Assembly: GCF_900156405.1 (NCBI RefSeq)
Contig: NZ_FTNN01000001.1
Coordinates: forward strand, 84,332-148,331
Length of the DNA: 64,000 nt
DNA from: Shewanella morhuae
GTDB lineage: Bacteria; Pseudomonadota; Gammaproteobacteria; Enterobacterales; Shewanellaceae
Direction of reading: 5' to 3'
Shown: piece after piece, positions 30,250 through 39,044 of the stretch
Layout of the letters: each line of letters starts with the position of its first letter
How positions within the stretch are numbered: position 1 is the first letter of the stretch
Translations under genes and position numbers: made by a program
The notes under the pieces: generated by a model
What the model was told of the DNA's origin: nothing
Databases searched by the model: none
Seen by the model: only the letters and a program-made list of their open reading frames with translations

Positions 30250-31194
30250 ATGAAGTTAATGAGGCACTGTATTTCTTCAAGTAAGCTGGCATGGTTACGT
30301 AAAGAATTTGGTCAAGATACTGACGGGCTGATTGCGGCAATGGATGCGGCAGGCTCTGCTTATCTGGATAAGCTTAATACTTCGGCAGAATCAATAGAAT
30401 ATGAAGCGTTAGAAACTCAGAAGGGTATAGCAAAGACTAAAAGCAGTGTTAACGTTAACCCACAACTGCAAGCGCAGCGTAAGTTAGCCTATTTATGGTT
30501 GCAACAGCGTATTGCTTTAACCACTCGTATCGATGATGCAGAGCTTGTGGCATTAGCGGACTTTGAATTGCAACATATCCACATTGAAGTGGTGCAGCCA
30601 TCGGGGTTCGATGTAGTTGTTGCGCGATTACAGGCTGAGCAAATCTTGGGTTTTGATACTGAAACCCGCGCTAGCTTTGAGCGTGGTGTGCAATATCCTT
30701 TAAGCCTTATCCAAATCGCCACAATGGATGCTTGTTATTTATTTCAACATGCCATTTTAGGTGAGCAATTCACTCAGTTAAAAACCGTATTGGAAGATGA
30801 AAACATACTCAAAGTCGGGATTGGTTTACGCAGTGATTCGCAAGCATTCAAGCAGCAATGGGGTATCAGTGTTGCTTCAACGTTAGATTTAAACTGGGCA
30901 TTGGCGCAACTTGGTGCGGAGAAAGAAATGGGAACGCGCCAGCTGGTGGCGACTCTGCTTGGGAGGCGTATCGATAAGCCGAAAAAAATTACCCTATCGA
31001 ATTGGCAGCATGTACCTTTATCTGGCGCGCAAATCGATTATGCCGCCGCCGATGCCTTAGCGGCACTCCTGTGTTTCAATGCATTAATCACTCAGCTGAC
31101 ACCCTTTTACCATGCCGCTAGCGGTACAAATACCGCGCCGTTAATTCCTTCAAACTTGATGATACTATTGGCGAAATATATTAAAAATGTGTAA
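30250..31194 (+). CDS. 3'-5' exonuclease-domain protein, RNase D-like
   Basis: A 314-residue protein with a DnaQ-fold RNase D-type exonuclease domain: Exo I ILGFDTETRA (DxE) near 135, Exo II around KVGIGLRSDSQ (D), and Exo III IDYAAADALAALL (YxxxD). It lacks the HRDC domains of true RNase D. An N-terminal unrelated segment of about 100 residues may be a substrate-specificity region. AAGGAAGG lies before ATG 30250. The RNA or DNA substrate is unknown. Confidence 0.78.
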   Translation: MKLMRHCISSSKLAWLRKEFGQDTDGLIAAMDAAGSAYLDKLNTSAESIEYEALETQKGIAKTKSSVNVNPQLQAQRKLAYLWLQQRIALTTRIDDAELVALADFELQHIHIEVVQPSGFDVVVARLQAEQILGFDTETRASFERGVQYPLSLIQIATMDACYLFQHAILGEQFTQLKTVLEDENILKVGIGLRSDSQAFKQQWGISVASTLDLNWALAQLGAEKEMGTRQLVATLLGRRIDKPKKITLSNWQHVPLSGAQIDYAAADALAALLCFNALITQLTPFYHAASGTNTAPLIPSNLMILLAKYIKNV

Positions 31195-31320
31195 TCAGGT
31201 GCAGGCTAAAAGTACGATTAACGTTAAAATAACGCCTTAGCAATCAGATATTTGCACTTAGGTTTGTTTATCAGTTTGAACGCTGTGTTACTTGGTAAAA
31301 TCGCTAAAAAGGAAAACGGG

Positions 31321-32253
31321 ATGTTAGATGCTATTTGTGAGCTCGAAACCGAGGAACATTTAACAGCGAGAACCACTTACAGTGTTTTTAAGTTTCAACA
31401 ATTGCCCGATGATGATATCGAACGTTTACGGCAATGGCTCATTTGCCCTGCGTGCGGTGGTAAAGCGTATTTTCGTAAAGCGTCAAAAGATGGCAAAGCC
31501 GCTTGTTTTGGCTCGCGCTATCACCAAGCCGACTGCATTGAATTTAAACCCTCGGCGCAAAAATCCCGCGAGGAGCAAGGTGCCATCGAAGTGCATCAGC
31601 AGTTGGTGGACGCCGATGCTTTAATGATTGATTTTAGTCGCAAGCCCCGCCGTCATTCTTTGGCAAACAAAGCCGCACCAACGTCTAAGTCATCTTCTAT
31701 ATCTAAGTCATCTTCTATATCTGAGTCATCACAAGTATCAGTTGCATTGCCAGCGGGCGCTCAAGTGCAAGAGTTGAGAACAGACTATCAAGTTAATGCT
31801 GCGGCACACACAACCGAAAAACGGTTGGCAAGCCAAGGGCTTGAAAAGTTACTGCACAGTTTATTACGAGGCACTGACTTGGCGAAATCTAACCTTTGGG
31901 TATACACCGATAGCGAACGTAAATATCGTTGGCGGGCGAAGAATTTATTCGTGAATTTTGCCGATGCTGATCCGCTCGATAACAAACCTCACCTATATTG
32001 GGGCACAATATCCCATACAGACAAGGCCATGGACTGGCTTAATCCTGCTGACAGTAAAGATATCGGTATTCCTATCGATGGGATAAAACAGCCTTTATGG
32101 GCACAATTTGAAATAGAAGATAAACGCTGCCTTGAAGGTGCGGGTTTGATTTTATTTGGAAAATGTTTTTGGAATAAAGACAAGACCCGCAAAATTATTC
32201 AGCTATGGAATAATGACTTGCAGCGAATTTTTATCTCGAAACTAGAAGATTAG
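31321..32253 (+). CDS. Hypothetical protein with zinc-finger-like cysteines and a Ser-rich repeat linker
   Basis: A 310-residue soluble protein from ATG 31321 (AGGAAAAC upstream). Near residues 43-75, CPACGGKAYFRK is followed by CFGSRYHQADC, a Cys/His set that could bind zinc. Residues around 122-140 are a Ser/Lys-rich linker encoded by 18-base tandem repeats. The C-terminal half, with NLWVYTDSERKYRWRAKNLF and LYWGTISH, looks like a folded domain that I do not recognise. It is downstream of the RNase D-like gene. Nucleic-acid association is a guess from the cysteine cluster. Confidence 0.6.
   Translation: MLDAICELETEEHLTARTTYSVFKFQQLPDDDIERLRQWLICPACGGKAYFRKASKDGKAACFGSRYHQADCIEFKPSAQKSREEQGAIEVHQQLVDADALMIDFSRKPRRHSLANKAAPTSKSSSISKSSSISESSQVSVALPAGAQVQELRTDYQVNAAAHTTEKRLASQGLEKLLHSLLRGTDLAKSNLWVYTDSERKYRWRAKNLFVNFADADPLDNKPHLYWGTISHTDKAMDWLNPADSKDIGIPIDGIKQPLWAQFEIEDKRCLEGAGLILFGKCFWNKDKTRKIIQLWNNDLQRIFISKLED
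31684..31731 (+). repeat. 18-base tandem repeat inside 31321-32253
   Basis: TCTAAGTCATCTTCTATA occurs twice in direct succession and a third, partial copy follows (TCTGAGTCATC...). It is in frame and encodes SKSSSI-type units, so length change would not break the gene. Slippage-prone. Confidence 0.85.
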
Positions 32254-32362
32254 CTTTGGGCTGGAACTAAAATTCGGGCGAAAAAGGGGCTATTCCCGAC
32301 GTATAAAACGTCACAGTAAAAGTCCCTATCTATTTTATTACTCATAACGCTGATTAAAGTGT

Positions 32363-32701
32363 TTACTTGCCGCAGCACTTCTTGAATTTTTGACCGCTAC
32401 CACAAGCGCAAGGCTCGTTACGGTTTGGTTTTTTCTCAACCGTCATCGCTTTAGGCTTATTCAGTAATCCTTCTAACTCAAGGATATCTTCAGCAACGTC
32501 GGCATTGACTTCGATATTAGCAAACAGTTGGTGCTCGGCAACCAGAGCGGCGACTTCGAGTTTACGCGCTTCATCGGCAACGATTAATTGCAGAGGTAAG
32601 GCTTCAGTACCCGGTTTAGCGGCACGCTTAGTGTTGTAGCCAAAGCTCTCGTGTTTTGGTTTAGGTGTTTTACGACCTTTGAAGAAAAATTTATCAGACA
32701 T
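32363..32701 (-). CDS. SEC-C/SWIM metal-binding motif protein (PBPRA1643-type)
   Basis: A 112-residue protein whose C-terminus [18 protein letters not shown] is the SEC-C zinc motif found at the end of SecA and in small accessory proteins. The N-terminal [23 protein letters not shown] matches from memory a family of short gammaproteobacterial proteins of unknown role. It stands alone, convergent to the Ser-rich-linker gene. Its cysteines likely bind zinc and may contact a ribosome or nascent chains, by analogy only. Confidence 0.82.
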   Translation of the reverse strand: MSDKFFFKGRKTPKPKHESFGYNTKRAAKPGTEALPLQLIVADEARKLEVAALVAEHQLFANIEVNADVAEDILELEGLLNKPKAMTVEKKPNRNEPCACGSGQKFKKCCGK

Positions 32702-32996
32702 GATGGTTCCGTCGAGCAGTGTATGAAATTGATGATGCTTATACTATAAAACGTCGATGTTATAAATCGAACTCAGCATTTTTTTCGATAAATACGCATC
32801 TTTAGCCACTAAATAGACGAAGAAGACCTTATTTGAACAATCGATTGAGATAAAATACGATCGTTAACTGCCGCTACCACTGAGATATTACACACTTTAA
32901 GTGACGGCTTTTTAATCTCAATGGCAGTAAAATCAACAGTCATGGCCGGACTTGTTTGAAAAACCTGCAGTTAATGAGCTTTGTCTTAAAAAGTAC

Positions 32997-33025
32997 TTTA
33001 CCTTTGGAAGTGATTTTTGCATAAT
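32997..33025 (+). promoter_or_regulatory. Sigma-70 promoter of tRNA-Trp
   Basis: TTTACC, a 17-base spacer, then CATAAT, ending 13 bases before the mature tRNA 5' end. A GC-containing discriminator (GCGTC) follows, as in stringently controlled tRNA promoters. Confidence 0.65.
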
Positions 33026-33038
33026 GCGTCTCGTCAAC

Positions 33039-33115
33039 AGGGGTGTAGCTCCAATTGGTAGAGCGGCGGTCTCCAAAACCGCATGTTGTGAGTTCGAGTC
33101 TCCCCACCCCTGCCA
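33039..33115 (+). tRNA. tRNA-Trp (anticodon CCA)
   Basis: 77 bases including an encoded CCA. Acceptor AGGGGTG pairs with CACCCCT, the anticodon loop reads CTCCAAA and the T arm contains GTTCGAGTC. It is close to E. coli tRNA-Trp. A terminator lies just downstream, so it is a single-gene transcript. Confidence 0.95.
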
Positions 33116-33122
33116 AATAAAA

Positions 33123-33160
33123 CAACGGCTTGCATAGAAATATGCGAGCCGTTTTATTTT
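33123..33160 (+). terminator. Terminator after tRNA-Trp
   Basis: AACGGCTTGCATA and TATGCGAGCCGTT form a long stem with a GAAA loop, then TTATTTT. Confidence 0.85.
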
Positions 33161-33339
33161 ATCTGCTATTTAGCTTTAATATATTCTGCACTATCCCTAT
33201 TAATCGTAGTTATCAGCTTATCTCACAACCCATTGATACCTCTTGTAACATTTAAGCCCTACGGCTTAGGTAAATCGGTTTGCAACTTTAGTTGTGCTTA
33301 ACATACAATCGCCTGCCAAATGAGTTGAGGAAGTATGGT

Positions 33340-33630
33340 TTGAATAGTGTGATGCAAACAAGACGCACCTTAGCGATATGGCTTGCCGCCATGTTGGTGC
33401 TATTGTCTGTGGCCATTGCTGTTCACAGTATTTCCCATGTTCATGAAGACCCTAAGTCCCATTGTTCACTGTGCTTACATCAGCACCAGTTGCAACATGC
33501 GATAACCAGTACTTCCTTTTATTTTCCACTGGCTCAGCAGAGTTATATCTCGGTTGAGTTCCAAGCTATTTCCTTTAAGCGACCTTTTAGTCGTTTCTTC
33601 AATAGTCGCGCTCCGCCCATAACAGCATAA
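33340..33630 (+). CDS. His/Cys-rich small membrane protein (DUF2946-like)
   Basis: A protein of about 96 residues with an N-terminal membrane segment, then a dense metal-ligand stretch reading HSISHVHEDPKSHCSLCLHQ followed by further histidines, and an NSRAPP tail. Such small proteins, resembling DUF2946/DUF2607 families, often sit beside TonB-dependent receptors, as here. The TTG at 33340 lies six bases after GAGGAAG; the in-frame ATG at 33352 is the alternative. It may bind a metal in the periplasm. The family call is from pattern, not a search. Confidence 0.6.
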   Translation: MNSVMQTRRTLAIWLAAMLVLLSVAIAVHSISHVHEDPKSHCSLCLHQHQLQHAITSTSFYFPLAQQSYISVEFQAISFKRPFSRFFNSRAPPITA

Positions 33631-33715
33631 GTTACTGTTTATTCAATTTATGTTAATTAACTTTGAGCGCCTTGGCTTAGCTAAGGCGTCGATGCTGTTT
33701 ATTTTCGGAGTGAAA

Positions 33716-35875
33716 ATGACCTCTTTTTATATTCCCAAGCGCGCTGCGCTGTTGTTGGGCGCTTTGTTTGCGCTCAATCCTATCTCAATGCTGCTAGCCT
33801 CAGAGAGCAGTCAATCGAGTGATCTAGCTCTTAATGCAGCTAGTGATACAGACATTGAACGTCTAAGTATCCACTACCGCCAAGCGTACCGTGGCAATGT
33901 ATCCTCAACTGAGCTTCCCCAAGCGATAAGTGTGTTAGACGAGCAACTGATAAAAGATGCGGGGCTGACGCGGTTTCAGGATGTACTGGATTATTCCGCC
34001 AGTGTGGCGCGGCAAAACAATGGCGGCGGTTTATGGGATAGCTTTTCCCTGCGCGGTTTTCCGGGCAACGAAAACATGCCATCGGGCTATTTAATCAATG
34101 GCTTTAATGGTGGCCGAGGTTTTAGTGGACATAGGGATTTATCGAATGTGGCCTATGTTGAGATTTTAAAAGGCCCAGGTTCGGCGCTTTATGGCCGCTC
34201 TGAGCCCGGCGGTACAGTCAATATTGTGACTAAGAAACCTCAATATGAAACCAGCGGTTATTTAAAGGCATCGGCAGGAAGTTTCGATCAATATCGTTTA
34301 GAAGGGGATGTGACTTCAGGTTTGACCGACAACTTGGCATTTCGGATTAATGGCGCGTGGCAGGAATACGATAGTTTTCGCGATTATGTGTTCAGCGATA
34401 AAAAAATTATCACGCCGTCAGTGCGTTGGCAGATTTCAGATAAAGCTTCGTTACTTTATGAAATGGAATACCTCAAGCAAGAACAGTTATTCGATCGCGG
34501 CATTATTGTGCTCAACAACGATATCAATACTGTGCCACGCTCGCGTTATTTAGGTGAGCCCAATGATGGCGCAACTGTGGTCAATGCCACTGGGCACCAG
34601 CTGACCTATGACTATGCATTAAATGATGATTGGTCATTAACCGCGGGCTACAACTATCGCGATTCTAGCTTGAAGGGCTATTCGTCCGATGCTGAGTTGG
34701 CAAAGGGGCGGCAATCACTATTTGATGATGGTCGCACACTTACCAGACAGCACAGATATCGCGATTATGCCTCCGAGGATAATTCACTGCGTCTAGAGTT
34801 AAGTGGCCATGTGGATACTGGCTTTATTCGCCACAATTTGCTGCTCAGCGCCGATACCTATCACTACAGTTTAAAAACGGGATTGTATCGCTATCGCGGC
34901 CAAAAGGGCGAATACGCTATCGATATTTATGCGCCGCAATATGGCGGACCTCAGCCAGAGGTGAGTTTACTGTATGAGAATAATGAAACCCAAAAGGCGT
35001 GGGGTACATACCTGCAAGATCAAATGGATCTCACTGAAAAGTGGAAATTGCACTTAGGGTTAAGGTTTGATCGCTATCAGCAAGATATTAGTGAAGTTGT
35101 AAAAAATACCCTATCAGAGCAAGCCGATAGTAGGGTTAGTCCTAAAGTCGGTCTGGTGTATTTATGGTCCGATGCCTTAAGTTTCTATAGTTCTTACTCT
35201 GAAGGTTTTTCGCCGCTTTCGGGAACCGATTTTGCGGGGCAGCCCTTCGAAGCCGAAGAGAGCAAGTCGGTTGAACTAGGCATGAAGTTTCATCGTACTT
35301 GGCTAAATGATCTGGCTGTGAATGGCAGCTTGGCGGTGTTCGATGCGCAAAAGAGCAATATTTTGACCTCAGATCCGCTTAATGTTGGTTTTTCTGCCAC
35401 TTTGGGTAAAGCAAAAAGCAGCGGCGTTGAACTCGATTTAGTCGCCGAGCTGACGGAGGCTTTGCAAGCCAAATTATCCTACGCCTACCTTAATACTCGC
35501 ACCGCTAATGACAGCTTGAATCCCGACTGGGGCGTGCTTATTCCTGCGGGAAGTCCACTGGTTAATGTGCCAAAACATACTGCGAGTGTAATGCTGAAGC
35601 AGGATTTGAATGCATTTTCTATTGATGGGAATGCAGGGTTTAGCTGGCGTTATGTGGATTCACGCCTTGGTGATTCTGCCGATCCGAGTTTCCAATTACC
35701 GTCCTATCAGCTGCTTGGGGTGTTTATGAATACGCACCTGAGCGATAACTTCATCCTTGGTGTCAATCTGGACAACTTATTGGATGAGCATTATATCGCC
35801 AGCAGTTACTCGGCGCTTTGGGCGGTGCCAGGTGAGCCACGTAACATCAGAGTGAGTATCAGCTATGAGTTCTAA
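33716..35875 (+). CDS. TonB-dependent outer-membrane receptor (siderophore-receptor type)
   Basis: A 719-residue precursor: signal peptide (about 1-27, ending near LLASES), plug domain (about 55-175) with LPQAISVLDEQLIKDAG and FSLRGFPGN, then KGPGSALYGRSEPGGTVNIVTKKPQ, the classic siderophore-receptor plug signature. A 22-strand barrel follows, ending in aromatic YEF. It belongs with FhuE/FpvA-like receptors. ATG 33716 has GGAG upstream and starts the signal peptide. The ligand is unknown. It is 85 bases after the His/Cys-rich gene, and its last 11 bases overlap the next gene. Confidence 0.93.
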   Translation: MTSFYIPKRAALLLGALFALNPISMLLASESSQSSDLALNAASDTDIERLSIHYRQAYRGNVSSTELPQAISVLDEQLIKDAGLTRFQDVLDYSASVARQNNGGGLWDSFSLRGFPGNENMPSGYLINGFNGGRGFSGHRDLSNVAYVEILKGPGSALYGRSEPGGTVNIVTKKPQYETSGYLKASAGSFDQYRLEGDVTSGLTDNLAFRINGAWQEYDSFRDYVFSDKKIITPSVRWQISDKASLLYEMEYLKQEQLFDRGIIVLNNDINTVPRSRYLGEPNDGATVVNATGHQLTYDYALNDDWSLTAGYNYRDSSLKGYSSDAELAKGRQSLFDDGRTLTRQHRYRDYASEDNSLRLELSGHVDTGFIRHNLLLSADTYHYSLKTGLYRYRGQKGEYAIDIYAPQYGGPQPEVSLLYENNETQKAWGTYLQDQMDLTEKWKLHLGLRFDRYQQDISEVVKNTLSEQADSRVSPKVGLVYLWSDALSFYSSYSEGFSPLSGTDFAGQPFEAEESKSVELGMKFHRTWLNDLAVNGSLAVFDAQKSNILTSDPLNVGFSATLGKAKSSGVELDLVAELTEALQAKLSYAYLNTRTANDSLNPDWGVLIPAGSPLVNVPKHTASVMLKQDLNAFSIDGNAGFSWRYVDSRLGDSADPSFQLPSYQLLGVFMNTHLSDNFILGVNLDNLLDEHYIASSYSALWAVPGEPRNIRVSISYEF

Positions 35876-37136
35876 TATTAGTCGTTCTAAAAACAGTTCA
35901 AATATTAATACGGATCAAGCGTTGTCAGCCAATAAAATGGACAAAGAATCGACTCCAGCGATTAGCCATTCTCGTATTAAGAGTCGTATCAATAGTATCG
36001 ATATGATGCGTGGCGCCGTGATGCTTATTATGTTGCTCGACCATGTGCGGGAGCGATTTTTTCTGCATATGCAGGTGAGCGATCCTATGGATTTGACCAC
36101 GACCTCTTGGGGACTTTTTCTAAGCCGTTTTGCTGCACACTTTTGTGCGCCAGTTTTTGTGTTTTTAACTGGGGTTTCTGCATGGCTTTATGCCAATAGG
36201 GGTCATGGACAGCCGCGTTCAGCGCGGGCGTTTTTGATTAAACGTGGCTTATTTTTAATCGCGCTTGAAATGTTAGTGATAAATATCTCTTGGATGGGCA
36301 ACTACCACACGCTTTGGTTGCAGGTCATTTGGGTGATCGGCCTGAGCATGTTAACACTGGCGGCGCTGATAAATCTGCCTAGACCTTGGATGGCTGTTTT
36401 AGGGTTAGCGATTGTCTTTGGTCATAATCTATTGACGCCAATTGGTTTTCAGCCGAATGAGTGGGCTTACGGTCTGTGGACCATATTGCATGACCGCGGA
36501 TATCTCGTTAGTGAAGGTGCGCTTAAGATCAAAGTGAGTTATCCGGCGCTGCCTTGGATGGGCGTGATTTTACTCGGCTATGTGGCAGGGCCCATTTTTA
36601 GTGACAAGCTTGATGCATCGGCGCGTCAGCAAAAGCTGTTACTCTTGGGGGTTAGCTGTTTTGCACTTTTTGTATTGCTTAGGGGGGTTAATATTTATGG
36701 CGAAACCTTACCTTGGCAGGCGGGAGCTCACTTAGGTGAAACCTTAATGTCGATATTTAACTTAACGAAGTATCCGCCATCATTAAGCTTTTTACTGGTG
36801 ACATTAGGTGGCATGTTCTTCTGCTTGGTGGCGTTTGAGCGGCACTTTACATCAGCGGGAGAAACAGATGGCAGATTGGCACGAGTTGGTCATGGATTGT
36901 CTGTGTTTGGTTCTGTCCCTATGTTCTTTTATATCTTACATTTGTACGTGCTGTTGCTGCTTTATACCTTAGCTAAGCTCACCTTTGGTGCTAACCATGG
37001 CGAGTTATTTGGGGTGAATAGTATGGGATGGATTGGGTTAATAGCCGGCGTGTTAATTATCGTACTGTATTACCCCGTTAAGCAGTTTAGTGAGTACAAA
37101 AAACACAGCACTCAGGCTTGGATTAAGTATTTGTAA
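35865..37136 (+). CDS. Multi-pass membrane acyltransferase-like protein (DUF1624/HGSNAT-type)
   Basis: A 423-residue protein: a disordered N-terminal 40 residues rich in Ser/Asn, then RINSIDMMRGAVMLIMLLDHVRERFF (first helix with the invariant Asp/Arg and DH pair), and about ten helices in all. This matches the DUF1624/YeiB-like heparan-alpha-glucosaminide N-acetyltransferase type of inner-membrane acyltransferase, with conserved His in the first helix. It overlaps the receptor gene by 11 bases, so translation is coupled and the two probably work together, for example on the same ligand. A role is inferred only. Confidence 0.8.
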   Translation: MSSNISRSKNSSNINTDQALSANKMDKESTPAISHSRIKSRINSIDMMRGAVMLIMLLDHVRERFFLHMQVSDPMDLTTTSWGLFLSRFAAHFCAPVFVFLTGVSAWLYANRGHGQPRSARAFLIKRGLFLIALEMLVINISWMGNYHTLWLQVIWVIGLSMLTLAALINLPRPWMAVLGLAIVFGHNLLTPIGFQPNEWAYGLWTILHDRGYLVSEGALKIKVSYPALPWMGVILLGYVAGPIFSDKLDASARQQKLLLLGVSCFALFVLLRGVNIYGETLPWQAGAHLGETLMSIFNLTKYPPSLSFLLVTLGGMFFCLVAFERHFTSAGETDGRLARVGHGLSVFGSVPMFFYILHLYVLLLLYTLAKLTFGANHGELFGVNSMGWIGLIAGVLIIVLYYPVKQFSEYKKHSTQAWIKYL

Positions 37137-37163
37137 CAAAGCGTAGTGTGGTGCTTTAAACCT

Positions 37164-37199
37164 AAAAAGTCGCCAAGCAGTTATGTTTGGCGACTTTTT
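37164..37199. terminator. Bidirectional terminator between the acyltransferase gene and dps
   Basis: AAAAAGTCGCCAA pairs with TTGGCGACTTTTT; both converging genes end within about 30 bases of it. Confidence 0.85.
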
Positions 37200-37223
37200 G
37201 TAAGTTAAATAACTCTTTCCAAA

Positions 37224-37691
37224 TTATTCAGATAGTAAGCTTCGCAGCATCCAAGCATTCTTTTCATGCTGTTGAATACGCTGGGTAAGTAAATCTGCTG
37301 TCGCCTCATCATTTGCTTGATTAGCTAGCGGGTATAAGGCTCTGGCATTACGAATAACTAACTCTTGATCGTTCAGTAATTCGCGGATCATATCTTCAGC
37401 TTTTACTACGCCGTTATCTTCTTTAATCTCAGTCAGTGCCGCATAGGCTGAATATGAACCGAGTGCTCTGGCACCTAATGCTCTAATGCGTTCTGCAATA
37501 ACGTCAACCGCAAGGGCCAGTTCAGTATATTGCTGTTCAAACAATAAATGCAGACTCGTGAACATTGGGCCTGTTACGTTCCAATGAAAACTGTGGGTCT
37601 TAAGATACAGGCTATAGCTGTCAGCCAATAGTTGGTTTAGTCCCGCAGCGATTTCTTCTCTGTTAGCTTGATTGATACCTATATTAATCAT
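37224..37691 (-). CDS. dps: Dps-family DNA-binding/ferritin-like protein
   Basis: A 155-residue dodecameric mini-ferritin: the ferroxidase ligands lie in HSFHWNVTGPMF and the following helix FEQQYTELALAVDVIAERI (Asp/Glu), with the helix-bundle spacing typical of the family. It stores iron and protects DNA from hydrogen peroxide. The N-terminus lacks the Lys-rich tail of E. coli Dps, so DNA binding may be weak. Strong GGAG lies before the ATG. The iron theme links it to the receptor cassette next door, but it faces the other way. Confidence 0.93.
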   Translation of the reverse strand: MINIGINQANREEIAAGLNQLLADSYSLYLKTHSFHWNVTGPMFTSLHLLFEQQYTELALAVDVIAERIRALGARALGSYSAYAALTEIKEDNGVVKAEDMIRELLNDQELVIRNARALYPLANQANDEATADLLTQRIQQHEKNAWMLRSLLSE

Positions 37692-37944
37692 GGCGTTCTC
37701 CTTCTATTGTTTAACTTAGTATATATAGTCTAGCGATCTGAGATTCAATGTAAAACGAGTAAAATAGATTCTAAAAATCTATAAATGCGATTGAACTTTA
37801 ACCAACAAAGTTTAGTTGGTTTTTTTGTGATGAATTGTTTAGAGACGCTTTCCATATCCTAGATACAGTAACAATACCGTGGTTAAAATGCTATTCTAGT
37901 TGCATATTATGAGTCGATACTTGAGTTGAATAAAACTGACCCTA

Positions 37945-38310
37945 ATGAATAAATCAGCCTATTTAGCCGCTATGAATGTGACAACTTGGCGAGTGCGCGA
38001 CACTAAAGTGAAACCTTATTTAGTCATTTTGGACGAAAACGGTGAATTGGCTGAGGCTGAACCGCTGATCGATATGGTACTAAAGCTTATTGACGTCAAA
38101 CGTGAAGAATGCGATTTCGATAGCGAGCCCCATACGGGTAAGCAGATAGTTTGGGATTTGCGCCGCCATAAAGTTAGACCCCGCACCGCATGGTTGGTGT
38201 CTGAACCGTTAGTGGATTTATTGACGGGTTTTGAGGCTAAAAGTGCACTGTGGCAACAAATTTATCAATGGCGTGAGCAGGCCAGCGGCCAAGCCTTTAA
38301 TAAATCATAG
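37945..38310 (+). CDS. holD: DNA polymerase III psi subunit
   Basis: A 121-residue protein, low in obvious motifs, but its C-terminal LTGFEAKSALWQQIYQWREQ resembles E. coli HolD (AALWQQICTYEH) and the N-terminal MNVTTWRVRDTKV fits the chi-binding start of psi. Position before rimI is the E. coli order holD-rimI, which supports the call. It links the clamp loader to chi and SSB. Sequence identity is low, as usual for psi. Confidence 0.85.
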   Translation: MNKSAYLAAMNVTTWRVRDTKVKPYLVILDENGELAEAEPLIDMVLKLIDVKREECDFDSEPHTGKQIVWDLRRHKVRPRTAWLVSEPLVDLLTGFEAKSALWQQIYQWREQASGQAFNKS

Positions 38311-38341
38311 CGCTTAACCGTAAATGTATTAATGATGAATA

Positions 38342-38911
38342 TTGTGGGCACATGCTTTGAATACCTCAGTTAACGATAACTTATTTGTAGAACCTACGGG
38401 ACAATTTACTGCCAATCCACCTGTAGAACTTGTGGCTCTTACTCTAGCCGATGTTCCTCAAATGGCGCTGCTTGAATCTATGGCCCATACGCATCCTATG
38501 AGCGAGGGTAATCTTGCCGACAGTTTTGGACATTTGTACAGCGTTTTGGGTTTAAAGCTAAGTACCGATTCTAATGCTAATGTTGACGCGGATACTGAGC
38601 TAGTCGAAGAGCTCTTAGGTTTTGCTATCGTTCAGCAGATTATCGATGAAGTGACGTTATTAGATATTTGCTTATTACCAAGCCTACAGGGTAAAGGTTA
38701 CGGCAAGTTATTGCTTAATGCAGTGGTGACTTCTGCTAAAACATCTGGCGCTGTGGTATTGATGTTAGAAGTGCGAGAGTCCAATGTAGCGGCTCGCGGC
38801 TTGTATCAAAAATTTGGCTTTATTGAATCGGGTCGGCGCAAAGGTTACTACTTGATAGAGGGCGGTAAAGAAGATGCTATCTTGATGGATTTAGCGATAA
38901 CGCCTGAATGA
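38342..38911 (+). CDS. rimI: Ribosomal protein S18 alanine N-acetyltransferase RimI
   Basis: A GNAT enzyme (189 residues from TTG 38342) that acetylates the N-terminal alanine of S18. Catalytic-domain signatures are VTLLDICLLPSLQGKGYGKLLL (acetyl-CoA loop), LEVRESNVAARGLYQKFGF and RRKGYYLIEGGKEDAILMDL, matching E. coli RimI. There is no ATG in frame nearby and a stop lies immediately upstream, so the start is TTG; the N-terminal 26 residues are longer than in E. coli. Ends at a terminator shared with lipA. Confidence 0.92.
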   Translation: MWAHALNTSVNDNLFVEPTGQFTANPPVELVALTLADVPQMALLESMAHTHPMSEGNLADSFGHLYSVLGLKLSTDSNANVDADTELVEELLGFAIVQQIIDEVTLLDICLLPSLQGKGYGKLLLNAVVTSAKTSGAVVLMLEVRESNVAARGLYQKFGFIESGRRKGYYLIEGGKEDAILMDLAITPE

Positions 38912-38962
38912 GTTTAGCCAAAACAGTAATAAATCTTGGTGAGGCTTGTTAATCATAGTAAT

Positions 38963-38991
38963 AAAAAACAGCGCTTAAGCGCTGTTTTTTT
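38963..38991. terminator. Bidirectional terminator between rimI and lipA
   Basis: A perfect palindrome AACAGCGCTTAAGCGCTGTT flanked by A and T runs. Confidence 0.85.
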
Positions 38992-39044
38992 AGTTAAATA
39001 ACCCTGATGTTATATCAAGGATTATTGGACTCTCTACTACAAGG

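Noticed and set aside
32940..33137. Open frames on both strands overlapping tRNA-Trp
   Set aside because: They run through the tRNA gene itself and its promoter; not protein-coding.
33220..33330. Zur or Fur site upstream of the receptor cassette
   Set aside because: A lone TAACATTT-like half-site is present near 33245, but there is no palindromic partner.
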